A DNA stretch of 64,000 nt from NCBI RefSeq assembly GCF_002741985.1, contig NZ_APHW01000104.1, positions 124,001 to 188,000 of the forward strand, given 5' to 3'. This stretch comes from Vibrio rotiferianus CAIM 577 = LMG 21460 (GTDB lineage: Bacteria; Pseudomonadota; Gammaproteobacteria; Enterobacterales; Vibrionaceae). Positions 26,926 to 35,301 of this stretch are shown in pieces (the stretch's first letter is position 1; each line of letters opens with the position of its first letter). The position numbers and the translations under genes were made by a program. The notes beneath the pieces were generated by a model. It made no database searches and was not told the DNA's origin. It saw only the letters and a program-made list of their open reading frames with translations.

Positions 26926-28173
26926 CTAAGGTGCTGGTTTGGCAGGTGAAGTCATGTACATGAGATCTTGTTGGTAGACCTTTCCTTGCCCGTCAGTGGT
27001 GACATATTGAAATTGTGCATTGGTGTGTAAAGTTGCCATTGCACAGGCGCAACTGATAGCGGCGGTTGCACCTGTGATGTCTACACAGAAGTTCCTATTT
27101 GAGTAACCTGTCTCTTGAGTAATGCGCTCCAAGATAGCGTTTAAACTTAAGTAAGCATCATTTACATTAATAGAATCTAGCTGTTGTGGAGAGATGTGAA
27201 TGGCGGTTTTATTTGAGTTTAGATAACTGGCGAGAAATTGCTTCATGACAGGAGCATGTATAGATGAGCCTTGTTGACGAGCATTGGGTAATGTTCCGAG
27301 TAGTATCAACAGTTCTAATTTTTCGATGTGAGCATTGAGAGCACGGAGCAACTGGGTACCATTCCAGCTAAATCCCTGCTTTTCAAGCTGTGTTAGAGCT
27401 TCAATATCAATTTCTATTTGATTACTGAAGGTAAAGGTTTCTTCTTTTGCTTGTTTGAAGTGCGGTAACGTGATTTGCCACAATCCTTGTTCGGTTTGTT
27501 GTGGCTGATTTCTATACACCGAAAGTGTGTGTATTAATACCTTTTGGGGTTTTTTGGTGTCGGTAACGCGGATTTTACGGATAGGAGGCAGAAGTTTTTT
27601 ACCAATTCGGATCAGTTGTGCTGAGAAAAATGCATAAAACGCAAAGCTAATAAGAGTGGGGATGATATCGACTTCTTGTGGTTTGGGTGTGTTGTTACCC
27701 AAATATGGGAGCCATTGGAAGAGATGGCTACCTGAAAGCATGTCACCAAACCATGCGAAACAGAGCAAAGAAGCCGTGGTGTAAAACCAAATGGCAATTG
27801 GCTTTCGCTCCAGTTCATTAAATGCAAACTTAAGTGATAACCATCGAGTCTTGAGTTGTCTTTTCCAAATGGATAAACGACCTTCACCAGAAAGCGAAAT
27901 GTAGGTTTTGCTGAGCTTTGCATCTAGTGATGTGAGTAAGTCAGGTGTCACTTGCTCTGGTGCTATGTCTTTTGGTAATTCTACCATAAGATGCTCATAT
28001 TGGGCTCGTTTTCGGTTAAGCATTTTGACTTGTTGTATATCCAACTGGCCAATAATGTGGTCTCCTGGTGCTACATCTATCGCTTCTATGCTACTCACCA
28101 ATTTGTCGTAATGAATGTTGTTTTCACTAATCCATTGCGCAATGCCTTCATGTTGTGTGACAAGGTATTTCAC
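26926..28173 (-). CDS. Membrane CARF protein with N-terminal Csx16-like domain (putative effector/ring-nuclease fusion)
   Basis: 415 residues in three parts. Residues 1-95 (YLVTQHEGIAQWI, GDHIIGQLDIQQV, AQYEHLMVELPKD) align by eye with the Csx16 protein at 21780-22082 (FITRHPGAKAWA, CDIVIGTLPIHLA, ARYIHLSLTLPEH). Two membrane helices follow at about 126-145 and 171-190. The C-terminal part (about 205-415) resembles a CARF sensor, with DITGATAAIS at 365-374 in the place of the usual DxTGGT motif, and is paralogous to the 29757-30650 protein. Inferred: a cyclic-oligoadenylate-sensing membrane effector carrying its own messenger-degrading domain. Divergent from the csm6-like gene. Confidence 0.7.
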   Translation of the reverse strand: MKYLVTQHEGIAQWISENNIHYDKLVSSIEAIDVAPGDHIIGQLDIQQVKMLNRKRAQYEHLMVELPKDIAPEQVTPDLLTSLDAKLSKTYISLSGEGRLSIWKRQLKTRWLSLKFAFNELERKPIAIWFYTTASLLCFAWFGDMLSGSHLFQWLPYLGNNTPKPQEVDIIPTLISFAFYAFFSAQLIRIGKKLLPPIRKIRVTDTKKPQKVLIHTLSVYRNQPQQTEQGLWQITLPHFKQAKEETFTFSNQIEIDIEALTQLEKQGFSWNGTQLLRALNAHIEKLELLILLGTLPNARQQGSSIHAPVMKQFLASYLNSNKTAIHISPQQLDSINVNDAYLSLNAILERITQETGYSNRNFCVDITGATAAISCACAMATLHTNAQFQYVTTDGQGKVYQQDLMYMTSPAKPAP

Positions 28174-28357
28174 GTCTACTCCTAGCTACATTTTGTATTG
28201 ATTCCTTTGCATCTAACTTACCTTTTTATCCTTCGATATTTTGCGAAGTTAGACACAGGTTGCATAGCACAATTATATTAACTTCAAATAAATGCGTATT
28301 ATCTATCTCTTGATGATTGATAAGTTATGGCTATGGACATGCATGTAATGATGTTCG

Positions 28358-28365
28358 CAAATTTG
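28358..28365. promoter_or_regulatory. CAAATTTG motif in the divergent promoter region of the CARF genes
   Basis: CGCAAATTTGTTTTG lies 58 bases upstream of the csm6-like ATG and 185 bases upstream of the divergent membrane-CARF gene. Same core as at 26906 and 40690. Confidence 0.35.
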
Positions 28366-28422
28366 TTTTGACGTTGCTCTGTGAGTTATCGAAGTACTGT
28401 GTGAGAAAAGAGGAGGTGTTTG

Positions 28423-28839
28423 ATGAAAAAAAACGTCTTATTAAGTATTGCTGGTTTGACACCGCAAGTAATCACTGAAACGCTTTATGGCATACATCAA
28501 GAGCAAACAAATGGTGAAGATTGGTTTTGGCCTGACGAAATTCAAGTGATCACTACCAGTTTGGGTAAAGAACAAATTGTTCTAGGGCTACTCACGAAGG
28601 ATGAAAGTCAGCTTTCAATGTTGGAGAAGCTATGTCGAGATTATCACCGCCCAGTACCTCAGCTTAGGGAAGATGACATTCATGTTATTCCTGATGAGTT
28701 TGGTCGCCCAGTGAGTGATGCGCGCTCGAAATTAGATCACGAAGCTTTGGCTACATTTATTGTGAGACATGTTGCAGAAATTTGCGCTCAGACTCAGCCA
28801 GAGGTGCGACTACATGCCTCTTTAGCGGGGGGGGCGTAA
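28423..28839 (+). pseudogene. csm6: Csm6/NE0113-family CRISPR protein, N-terminal part (frameshifted at an eight-G run)
   Basis: 138 residues beginning MKKNVLLSIAGLTPQVITETLYG, the hallmark start of the TIGR02584 (NE0113) family of CARF-containing CRISPR proteins. Start ATG 28423 follows AGGAGG (28411-28416) at ideal spacing. The conserved LAGGRKTM motif is interrupted: the run of eight G at 28827-28834 leads to stop TAA at 28839. With seven G the frame reads SLAGGRKTMTFFLGYAL and continues to 29731, giving a 435-residue protein. So the gene is off in this sequence; tract slippage, decay or sequencing error could explain it. Confidence 0.85.
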
Positions 28840-28843
28840 AACG

Positions 28844-29731
28844 ATGACTTTCTTTCTGGGATACGCGCTGGCACTGTTTGCTCGTGAAGGTGACAAGTTA
28901 TCCCATGTGCTTGTTGATGAACTTTATGAAGGAAATCGGCACTTTTATTATCCTACACCAGCTACACATGCGATTCCTTCTCGAGACGGGAATAGCCACA
29001 TTGATGCAAACAAGGCTAACGTAATGTTGGCTGAAATCCCTTTTATTCGCCATAAAGATATTCATACAAAGGGAAGCTTGGCTTGCTTAAAAAAACAGTC
29101 CTACCGTGATCTGACTTATTATCAGAATGCGATGCAAAATCCCGATGAAATTCATTTGACATTTCACCTTATTCAGAAGCGCGTGACTATTTTAGATAAG
29201 GTGATTGATTTTAGCTCCAAGCCTCTTGAACTGGCCTTCTATGCGATGATTGCTGCTAATCAATGTCGAGCAGAATCTCAACCAATTGTTATGTCTAACA
29301 AGGACCCAGATAATTTATGGCTGGCCGATCAATTGTTGCAGCAGTTAGAAGCCATTGCCGCGCTTATTCCTAACAACTATTCAGAGGCATTGCTTGCTGG
29401 AGATAAGTCTTCTTTTATGCGGGGATTTCGCGAAAGAGCAACGCGTCTAACTGAGTCAGATGTTCTTCTTCGAGGGGCTGGAGAGCAAACAATAGCTAGA
29501 ACCTATCTTGAGCTAAATGATGGCATGAGTGCGAAGTTTCTAAATGACAAAAAGAACAGTCTAAAGAACTTTCTCCTTGAATATTTTCCTGCAGATATTG
29601 TTGCTTATATCGCTCCGGCACAAGTTTATGTGAAGGGCGAATGGCCCAAGCGTCGAGTATTTGATGGTAGTGGACAACAAGGTACACCTTTAGGTTTGTG
29701 GATTGATAGTCAAAAGATCCAATTCAAGTAG
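28844..29731 (+). pseudogene. csm6: Csm6/NE0113-family CRISPR protein, C-terminal part
   Basis: 295 residues continuing the family pattern after the G run (TMTFFLGYALALFAREGDKL, SHVLVDELYEGNRHFYYP). The remaining part includes a helical region with SFMRGFRERATRLTESDVLL that may be the effector half; a HEPN RxxxxH motif is not evident. No good ribosome site precedes the ATG at 28844, which is only the first Met of the restored frame. It ends just before the ribosome site of the next membrane-CARF gene. Confidence 0.8.
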
Positions 29732-29756
29732 CGTCAAGGCTGATGAGGGGGGAGCA

Positions 29757-30650
29757 GTGAGTAAAGGTAAAAGTAAGTTTAATAATGGTTTTAGCGTGTG
29801 GGCCCTTGGCTTACTCACACTTCTTTGCGTTAGTTGGTTAGGGGATCTGATCGCGACAGGTGATCTTTTTACCTATATTGGCTCGTCGGGCGATGCTCGC
29901 CCCATTGGGATTGGCGTTGTATTGATTCTTGCTTATAGTGGACTAAGTTTCTTAATTTACCGTTTTAGCCAAGATTGGTTTCGCCCAGTCTCAACGCTTA
30001 AGCAAAGTAACGAAAAGCCAGTAAGAGCGCTAGTGATCAATGTCTCTACGAATTGGTTAAGTTACCAAAAACGTGAAAGCAGCTTTGAAATCACTTTTGA
30101 GCCAAATGTTGTTATCCGTCTAAATCAAGGTAGCCTCAAAGAGGATAGACAGAGCTTTAAACAGCAATGTCTAGAACTTCAGAAAGACAACAAGATCCGA
30201 GGAGGCAATGCATGGAATTGGCAACCGATTCTAGAAGCGCTTAGTAGTGTCGACTTGGAGCAACTAGAATCTTTGGTTTTAGTCGTCACTGACGAGCTAG
30301 ATCCAGAGGGTATACAAATAGGTAGTGCGAAACATTTGGGTGATTTAAAAACGTGGCTTAGTGGATATCGAGAGCTGGATAACGTTTATATTATGAGTGA
30401 GCGTTTAATAACTCACGCTCAATCGATAGAAAATATTTATCAAGCTTACTGTGACATTTTGGACTCAATAGAGAGGAAGGGTATAGATAGCGAGTACACG
30501 GTTTTAGATGTCACAGGTGGTACTGCTGCAATGTCTGTTGCAGCCTCCATGGCAACACTGCATAAGAAATCACGTTTTCAGTTCATTAATCAATCGACGA
30601 GCAACATTGAAAATTACAATTTGATGGTCCAAATGCCGAGTCGCAACTAG
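29757..30650 (+). CDS. Membrane-anchored CARF protein (2 TM helices plus C-terminal sensor)
   Basis: 297 residues from GTG 29757, which follows a GGGGGGAG ribosome site (29747-29754); an open extension to TTG 29703 overlaps the upstream gene and is less likely. Two membrane helices (about 15-34 and 50-73 from this start) precede a soluble part with VRALVINVSTNWL and the CARF motif DVTGGTAAMSVAASMATL. It is paralogous to the last 200 residues of the 26926-28173 protein but lacks the Csx16-like domain. The plan resembles Cam1-type membrane effectors of type III systems, though Cam1 has one helix; the effect on the membrane is inferred. Possibly co-transcribed with the csm6-like gene. Confidence 0.7.
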   Translation: MSKGKSKFNNGFSVWALGLLTLLCVSWLGDLIATGDLFTYIGSSGDARPIGIGVVLILAYSGLSFLIYRFSQDWFRPVSTLKQSNEKPVRALVINVSTNWLSYQKRESSFEITFEPNVVIRLNQGSLKEDRQSFKQQCLELQKDNKIRGGNAWNWQPILEALSSVDLEQLESLVLVVTDELDPEGIQIGSAKHLGDLKTWLSGYRELDNVYIMSERLITHAQSIENIYQAYCDILDSIERKGIDSEYTVLDVTGGTAAMSVAASMATLHKKSRFQFINQSTSNIENYNLMVQMPSRN

Positions 30651-30651
30651 A

Positions 30652-30679
30652 CTAGTGCCACCAAATTTAGTGGCGCTAG
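30652..30679. terminator. Bidirectional hairpin between converging CARF genes
   Basis: 10-bp stem CTAGTGCCAC / GTGGCGCTAG with one wobble pair and an 8-base loop, between the stops of the plus membrane-CARF gene and the minus card1-like gene. Confidence 0.55.
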
Positions 30680-30693
30680 TTGTTGGTAGGGTT

Positions 30694-31824
30694 TTATTCT
30701 GGTCCGCTTGGTGTTGAAAACGTTGAAGCGCGTTTATCTATTGCGCGTTTTATCTGAACCATGTTTTTGCTATCAAGGACGCTGATGCTGATTTCGTTAG
30801 CTCTCCGTTTTATTAGCGGCGAAATGCTATCAAAGCTCAGTAGTGCTCCCTGTGTGAGTGGGCCAAAGACTTCAGCGAGAGAGTCTAATCGATATAACGC
30901 GAGCTGGCTTTCTTGCGGTTTAAGCATTCCAGTCTTGCATTCGACTAAATATAGGCGGTTATTAATGAGTGCAATTACGTCAATTTCATTTCGTAATGGG
31001 TTGCTCTTATCTCCGCGTTCAACCTTTACACTCATTGCGATGTCTTGGATATCTGGCCGTGACTTCTTCAACTCTTTGAGTTGACCAAACGCATAATACT
31101 CAAGCCATATACCATTACAGAATCGTTTTGCTTCAGCACTCGTGAATTGCAGTTTATCTTCCTTCTGAGTGAGCAGCCCTTCATGTTCTAGGTCGTCGAT
31201 TATTCGCCGTAACGCAACGTTATTTTGCTGAGCTAACGTCAACGCCTGCGATAGATGGTGATTAGCATCGGCAGTTTTGGCTAAGTAGTTGAGTGTACGA
31301 AAGCCTTTTTCATATCTTGCAAGGTTATTGACCCACTGATTAGCGATCTTTACCCACTCTTGGTATTTTGCTGGGCTGCGCTCAATCTCTGTGACTTGTA
31401 TCCCTTTTAACGCCAAGAACTCTTCTATTTTTAACTTATCCGCAATGGCAATAGGCGTATTGCAATCAGGAGAGAGGAACGACATGGTATCAGTGTGGTG
31501 ATCGAGCCAGTAGCAAGCGATGTTGTTCTTCCTTGCCCAGGTTAACAGCTTGTCTTTCTCCCCTGTGTTCCCTTGAGTAAGGTTGATTGCTTGGATACGA
31601 TATTGTTCTAGAATATCTGTGGATAAATCAAATTTCTTGTAAGGAATACTAGTGAGCCTTATCCCTCGATGTGAAAGAAAGTCCTTTAACTCGTTGGGCT
31701 TTGCTGTGTTTGGGTGCAACAGAATGAGCTCTTTACATTGAACATTAGTCTGTAGAAGAGGAGTAACAATCGAAATAGGGTTGTCTTTCCAGAGCGCTGC
31801 TTGGACGTGTGGTGTATTTAACAT
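30694..31824 (-). CDS. Card1/Can2-like CARF nuclease (DUF1887 family)
   Basis: 376 residues: an N-terminal CARF domain (NLTQGNTGEKDKLL around 81-94 is the ligand-loop equivalent of the usual TGGTK), a winged-helix linker (about 170-230) and a C-terminal PD-(D/E)xK nuclease with Glu242 (WLEYYAF), Asp282 (NEIDVIALINN) and Glu295-x-Lys297 (LYLVECKTG). Relatives cleave DNA and/or RNA when cyclic tetra-adenylate binds the CARF domain. It overlaps cas6 by 7 bases and ends the long effector operon that starts with cas10. No other nuclease in the window retains an obvious intact frame, so it is probably the main nuclease output. Confidence 0.85.
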   Translation of the reverse strand: MLNTPHVQAALWKDNPISIVTPLLQTNVQCKELILLHPNTAKPNELKDFLSHRGIRLTSIPYKKFDLSTDILEQYRIQAINLTQGNTGEKDKLLTWARKNNIACYWLDHHTDTMSFLSPDCNTPIAIADKLKIEEFLALKGIQVTEIERSPAKYQEWVKIANQWVNNLARYEKGFRTLNYLAKTADANHHLSQALTLAQQNNVALRRIIDDLEHEGLLTQKEDKLQFTSAEAKRFCNGIWLEYYAFGQLKELKKSRPDIQDIAMSVKVERGDKSNPLRNEIDVIALINNRLYLVECKTGMLKPQESQLALYRLDSLAEVFGPLTQGALLSFDSISPLIKRRANEISISVLDSKNMVQIKRAIDKRASTFSTPSGPE

Positions 31825-32684
31825 ATGGGTACCGGTGTGATAAGTCTATAGTTTCCAAGACCAAAGGTGGTTTTACTACCCACTTGCAAGTACTGACCAA
31901 GTTCGAGCCAAGGTAGGGCTTGCTCGATATTACCTTGGTAGCTAATCATTCCTTGTAAGCCGCCAAACTGGCATAAGCTACTACTGTTTTTAGAGTACCT
32001 TTGCCATTCTTGCCAGTAGGTATGGTCGATGCATTCCACATGATCAAGTGGGGGAACATTCTGCAAAATCGAAGCTGTCAGTTCGTTACTATCCATATAC
32101 CAAAACTGGCATAAGGCATTGAAGCGACGTGCAATGCTGTTAACAAGAACAGATAGAGGTGGAGCATCGCGTAACTCAGCACCACGGTGTTTTATACGTA
32201 GTGGGCTGATCAATTCGAGTCCGCATTCTTTGGGGGAAAAATATGGTTTAGACCAGTGTTCAACCAGGCTGAACGGTGTGATTCCAACGCTTTCTTGGGC
32301 CCCATATACGCTGGATAGGCTAATGAGTTGTGATTTTATTCTCTTGGGGCCCACCCCAAAGGTTTGTGCAGCGTACTGTAGAGACTCTATCAAAGCATGG
32401 CTGCATTGGATTGCGTCCCCAAATAACCTTAGTTCAAAGGAAAGGATATAACCTACTTGTGGGTGTTCGATGGTATCACCACAAACAAAACTATAAGCCT
32501 TAGGCTGCTGGGCATCATGTTGGTGGTAAAGTGCATGATAAAGCCTACTGTCGAGGTGCATCAGACCTTGTCCCATTAAACCATGTAACATAGAACCTTT
32601 GTAAGCGGGTAAAATACCCGCACTTTTAAGCCTAAATCTGAGTTTTAAACGTAGTACTTTAAAGTCATTTAATAGTTCATTCAT
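31818..32684 (-). CDS. cas6: Cas6-family crRNA processing endoribonuclease
   Basis: 288 residues. The C-terminal glycine-rich loop LGQYLQVGSKTTFGLGNY is the hallmark of the PF10040-type Cas6 proteins; the first half has the RAMP ferredoxin-like pattern (LKLRFRLKSAGILPAYKGSMLHGLMG). It cuts the repeat RNA, probably at the base of the CCCG/CGGG stem, to leave the ATTAAGAC handle. The start overlaps the stop of the upstream RAMP gene by 4 bases. Confidence 0.82.
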   Translation of the reverse strand: MNELLNDFKVLRLKLRFRLKSAGILPAYKGSMLHGLMGQGLMHLDSRLYHALYHQHDAQQPKAYSFVCGDTIEHPQVGYILSFELRLFGDAIQCSHALIESLQYAAQTFGVGPKRIKSQLISLSSVYGAQESVGITPFSLVEHWSKPYFSPKECGLELISPLRIKHRGAELRDAPPLSVLVNSIARRFNALCQFWYMDSNELTASILQNVPPLDHVECIDHTYWQEWQRYSKNSSSLCQFGGLQGMISYQGNIEQALPWLELGQYLQVGSKTTFGLGNYRLITPVPIC

Positions 32685-34822
32685 ACCTGTTTTTCCAGGT
32701 ATTTGACCGCTTTCTTAACAACTTGATCGCTAAACTTAATATCGTTAAAGCGTGATAATAGAGCTTGAGCATCGTGATTTGATAGCTCTATGGTTTTTAC
32801 GGATTTGAGACACTCTCTTAACTCGTTGGTTCGGCTTTTCTGCTCTGTTCTTGTGGTTTCAGTTTGGTTCGCGGTGAGTAGCTCCAACCGTTTTAGGCAT
32901 TTGTCCAGTTCGGATATATCAGCTTTATCTAGAGCTGACTTTTCTTTGGCTAATTGGGCCTTTTCCGCCGCTTTTTGCTGTTTTACTGCGAATTGAGTAG
33001 TCAATTCTATTTGTGCTTTATCGAATTCAGAATTGGTTACCAAGGCACTTAAACGTCCTTTACCGAAGGTGGCGGAGCCTTGAACATCGAAAACATGTTC
33101 TAATCGAGACAGAGTTTGTCCATTGTGCTCAATATTGGGTAATGACATGACGTTTTTCTTAACATCTTCAAATTGTTTCAACTCCATGTAGCGAAAATCG
33201 TTGTAGTTTTCGATATCTTCATCCGTCAAAGCATACAGATATGCTATTTGGGGAGATTCTTTCCATTTCCCCTGTTGAGGGTATTGAAGATTCATATGCT
33301 CTTCAAAATGTTCAACTAATTTATTAACTTGTATCGTAGAATTGGTTTGGTCACAGTTTGCCCTGAGTAGACATCGATCTTCTACGATTTTTAGTGATAT
33401 CGTACCGGCACCTAATGACTTCGAGTGGCCAACCGTATGCCTTTGGTAGGGTGAGTCTCCCAGAGTAAGGCCCCAAACTAATGCTGCTAGCTCAATCTGC
33501 TTGAGGTTATGAAATACGACTTGACCTTCAAATGTGTGTCCCTCTTCCAGTAGCTCGAAGCGAGATTGTACGTTTTCATTGCTGTTGGTAGGGGCATGGT
33601 TCTGATAGGCATTCCTTGCTGGATAACGCTTCCAGCCTGCGAGGCTTGCCTCTGCATTGTTGTAAGAATCATATTGTTGCGATTGTTGTTGTTCAATGTA
33701 GGCGCCGAGAAACGTTGCCTTTGGTTCTCCCAATACAGTAGCCGGAGCTTCGTAGATAGAATCTTGGTAATGATCCTCTTGAATTACTGCATCGTTAAAA
33801 TGAACTCGGCTTTTTAGGCTGAGGTCATGTTCCCGCAGCGTACCAAACATCAACTCTGCCATATCAAAATAAGCTTCTGAACTATGAGCAGGGTTGGCGT
33901 TGTTGATCATATCTCGAATCGAGTGCTCATAGCTCACTCGTGGCATTTTGGCAAAACCAAGTGAGTGTAGCTTTCCATTTTTCTCGACAAGTGCGAACAC
34001 AGGTATTCCATGTTGTGGATGAGGGTGGTGCTTTAAATAGTTTACCTGCTCTTCATTGTGGTTGGAGAAAAGGTTTTGTACGTGTTTGTCAATCGCACTG
34101 AATTTTGGCGGAGTGGCTGTATTATAGAAAAAATAACTAAACTCGTAAGATTCGGGCTTCTTACGATTATTTATTATTCGTGCATTGGTAAAAATGGCAT
34201 TACCTTCCACGCCGCCTTGACCTATTTCTTCAGCCCATCGATTCTTTTGAGTTCCGCGTGGAGCAGATATTCTCGCAGACAAAGAAGTGGTGAGTGGAAG
34301 GGTTTCATACTTGTCTACTGCGGCTTGTTCGTTTTTTAGAGAGCATGACTTTGCACGATTGATGTCAGTATGGTGGATTTTAGTGTGGTCACACGCATAG
34401 AACTCCCACTGTCTGTGTTCGGTGTTGTATTTTATCCATCCAGCGAGGACATCGTTTTTTCTAATTATATTGGTTAAGTAATCGCCCCTACTATTCGATA
34501 TATCTCGGTAAGAAAACTGTCTATCGTTAACTACATTGAGCTTACCAAATGATGCAATCTCAATTACGTTTCGGATCATTCCCTTTAGGGTTGTTTGTGG
34601 GATAATCGGTCGCCCTTGAGCATTTCTTACGAGTTTTAATACCCCATCTTTGCCTTTTTCGTGACCGATGCAGAGAGGTGTGGTGTTTGATATCTTGAAG
34701 GTTAATTTACCACTGATTCCATCTTTGAATGGGTGGTCATGACTTACTAAGTGAGCCCACTCAGGCATGTAAACCCAACGAGAAACTGGAACAAAGTGAT
34801 ATGGAGCGTGTACTTGTGTCAT
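32681..34822 (-). CDS. Large type III RAMP protein (TIGR03986 family)
   Basis: 713 residues. The N-terminus APYHFVPVSRWV, SHDHPFKDGISGKLTFKISN and TTPLCIGHEKG, then PIIPQTTLKGMIRNVIEI, are typical of the TIGR03986 family of large Cas7-like RAMP proteins found in type III-D-like loci. A C-terminal Lys/Glu/Ala-rich stretch (about 620-690, KAEKAQLAKEKSALDKADIS) looks like a helical or coiled-coil addition. It is expected to form part of the backbone of the effector complex. Overlaps cas6. Confidence 0.8.
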   Translation of the reverse strand: MTQVHAPYHFVPVSRWVYMPEWAHLVSHDHPFKDGISGKLTFKISNTTPLCIGHEKGKDGVLKLVRNAQGRPIIPQTTLKGMIRNVIEIASFGKLNVVNDRQFSYRDISNSRGDYLTNIIRKNDVLAGWIKYNTEHRQWEFYACDHTKIHHTDINRAKSCSLKNEQAAVDKYETLPLTTSLSARISAPRGTQKNRWAEEIGQGGVEGNAIFTNARIINNRKKPESYEFSYFFYNTATPPKFSAIDKHVQNLFSNHNEEQVNYLKHHPHPQHGIPVFALVEKNGKLHSLGFAKMPRVSYEHSIRDMINNANPAHSSEAYFDMAELMFGTLREHDLSLKSRVHFNDAVIQEDHYQDSIYEAPATVLGEPKATFLGAYIEQQQSQQYDSYNNAEASLAGWKRYPARNAYQNHAPTNSNENVQSRFELLEEGHTFEGQVVFHNLKQIELAALVWGLTLGDSPYQRHTVGHSKSLGAGTISLKIVEDRCLLRANCDQTNSTIQVNKLVEHFEEHMNLQYPQQGKWKESPQIAYLYALTDEDIENYNDFRYMELKQFEDVKKNVMSLPNIEHNGQTLSRLEHVFDVQGSATFGKGRLSALVTNSEFDKAQIELTTQFAVKQQKAAEKAQLAKEKSALDKADISELDKCLKRLELLTANQTETTRTEQKSRTNELRECLKSVKTIELSNHDAQALLSRFNDIKFSDQVVKKAVKYLEKQV

Positions 34823-34824
34823 GA

Positions 34825-35301
34825 TTATTCTCCCAAGTCAAAACCGATAAACTGCTGATAGTAAGGTTCCCATCTGCCTTGTCGTGGGCCGCTGCGCTCA
34901 CATCGCCACCAAATTCTATATTGGGCGTGCGTTCTTCCCGATACTGGTTGCAAGCGAATTTTTATATCTTGATAACCCTCAGTATTCCCCTCAACTAGAT
35001 GACTCTCTGTTACTTGGTACTGATTGGGCGATACAAGCCTCATACGTAATGAGGCGTTTTGTTTACACCATTCGCCTTCAATGATGTCGGTTCGGGAAAA
35101 GTCAACCATACTTGTACTCAATGCATCGCGATATAGCACCCAGCCACAATCTGGGTCGAACTGGTCAAACACTTCTTTAACTCGTTCAAGTGAGAGTAAT
35201 TGAGCTTGAGGCTTTACATCTAGCTTAGCGAGCTTGATTTCAGGGACAATTGATGCCTGTAGTGTTTCTTTAAGTTGATTAAAATGGCTGATGGCATTCA
35301 T
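34825..35301 (-). CDS. Small type III-D accessory protein, possibly Csx19
   Basis: 158 residues with no signal peptide. CGWVLYRDALSTSMVDFS and RIWWRCERSGPRQGRWEPYYQQFIGFD resemble the aromatic-rich end of Csx19/TIGR03984 proteins, which accompany TIGR03986 RAMPs. The match is by memory and partial; the position between two RAMP genes with tight spacing supports a role in the effector complex, perhaps as small subunit. Confidence 0.5.
   Translation of the reverse strand: MNAISHFNQLKETLQASIVPEIKLAKLDVKPQAQLLSLERVKEVFDQFDPDCGWVLYRDALSTSMVDFSRTDIIEGEWCKQNASLRMRLVSPNQYQVTESHLVEGNTEGYQDIKIRLQPVSGRTHAQYRIWWRCERSGPRQGRWEPYYQQFIGFDLGE

Noticed and set aside
28427..28839. Treating the shortened Csm6-like N-terminal protein as a natural stand-alone protein
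   Set aside because: The conserved motif resumes exactly in the next frame after the G run, which is better explained by a frame change.
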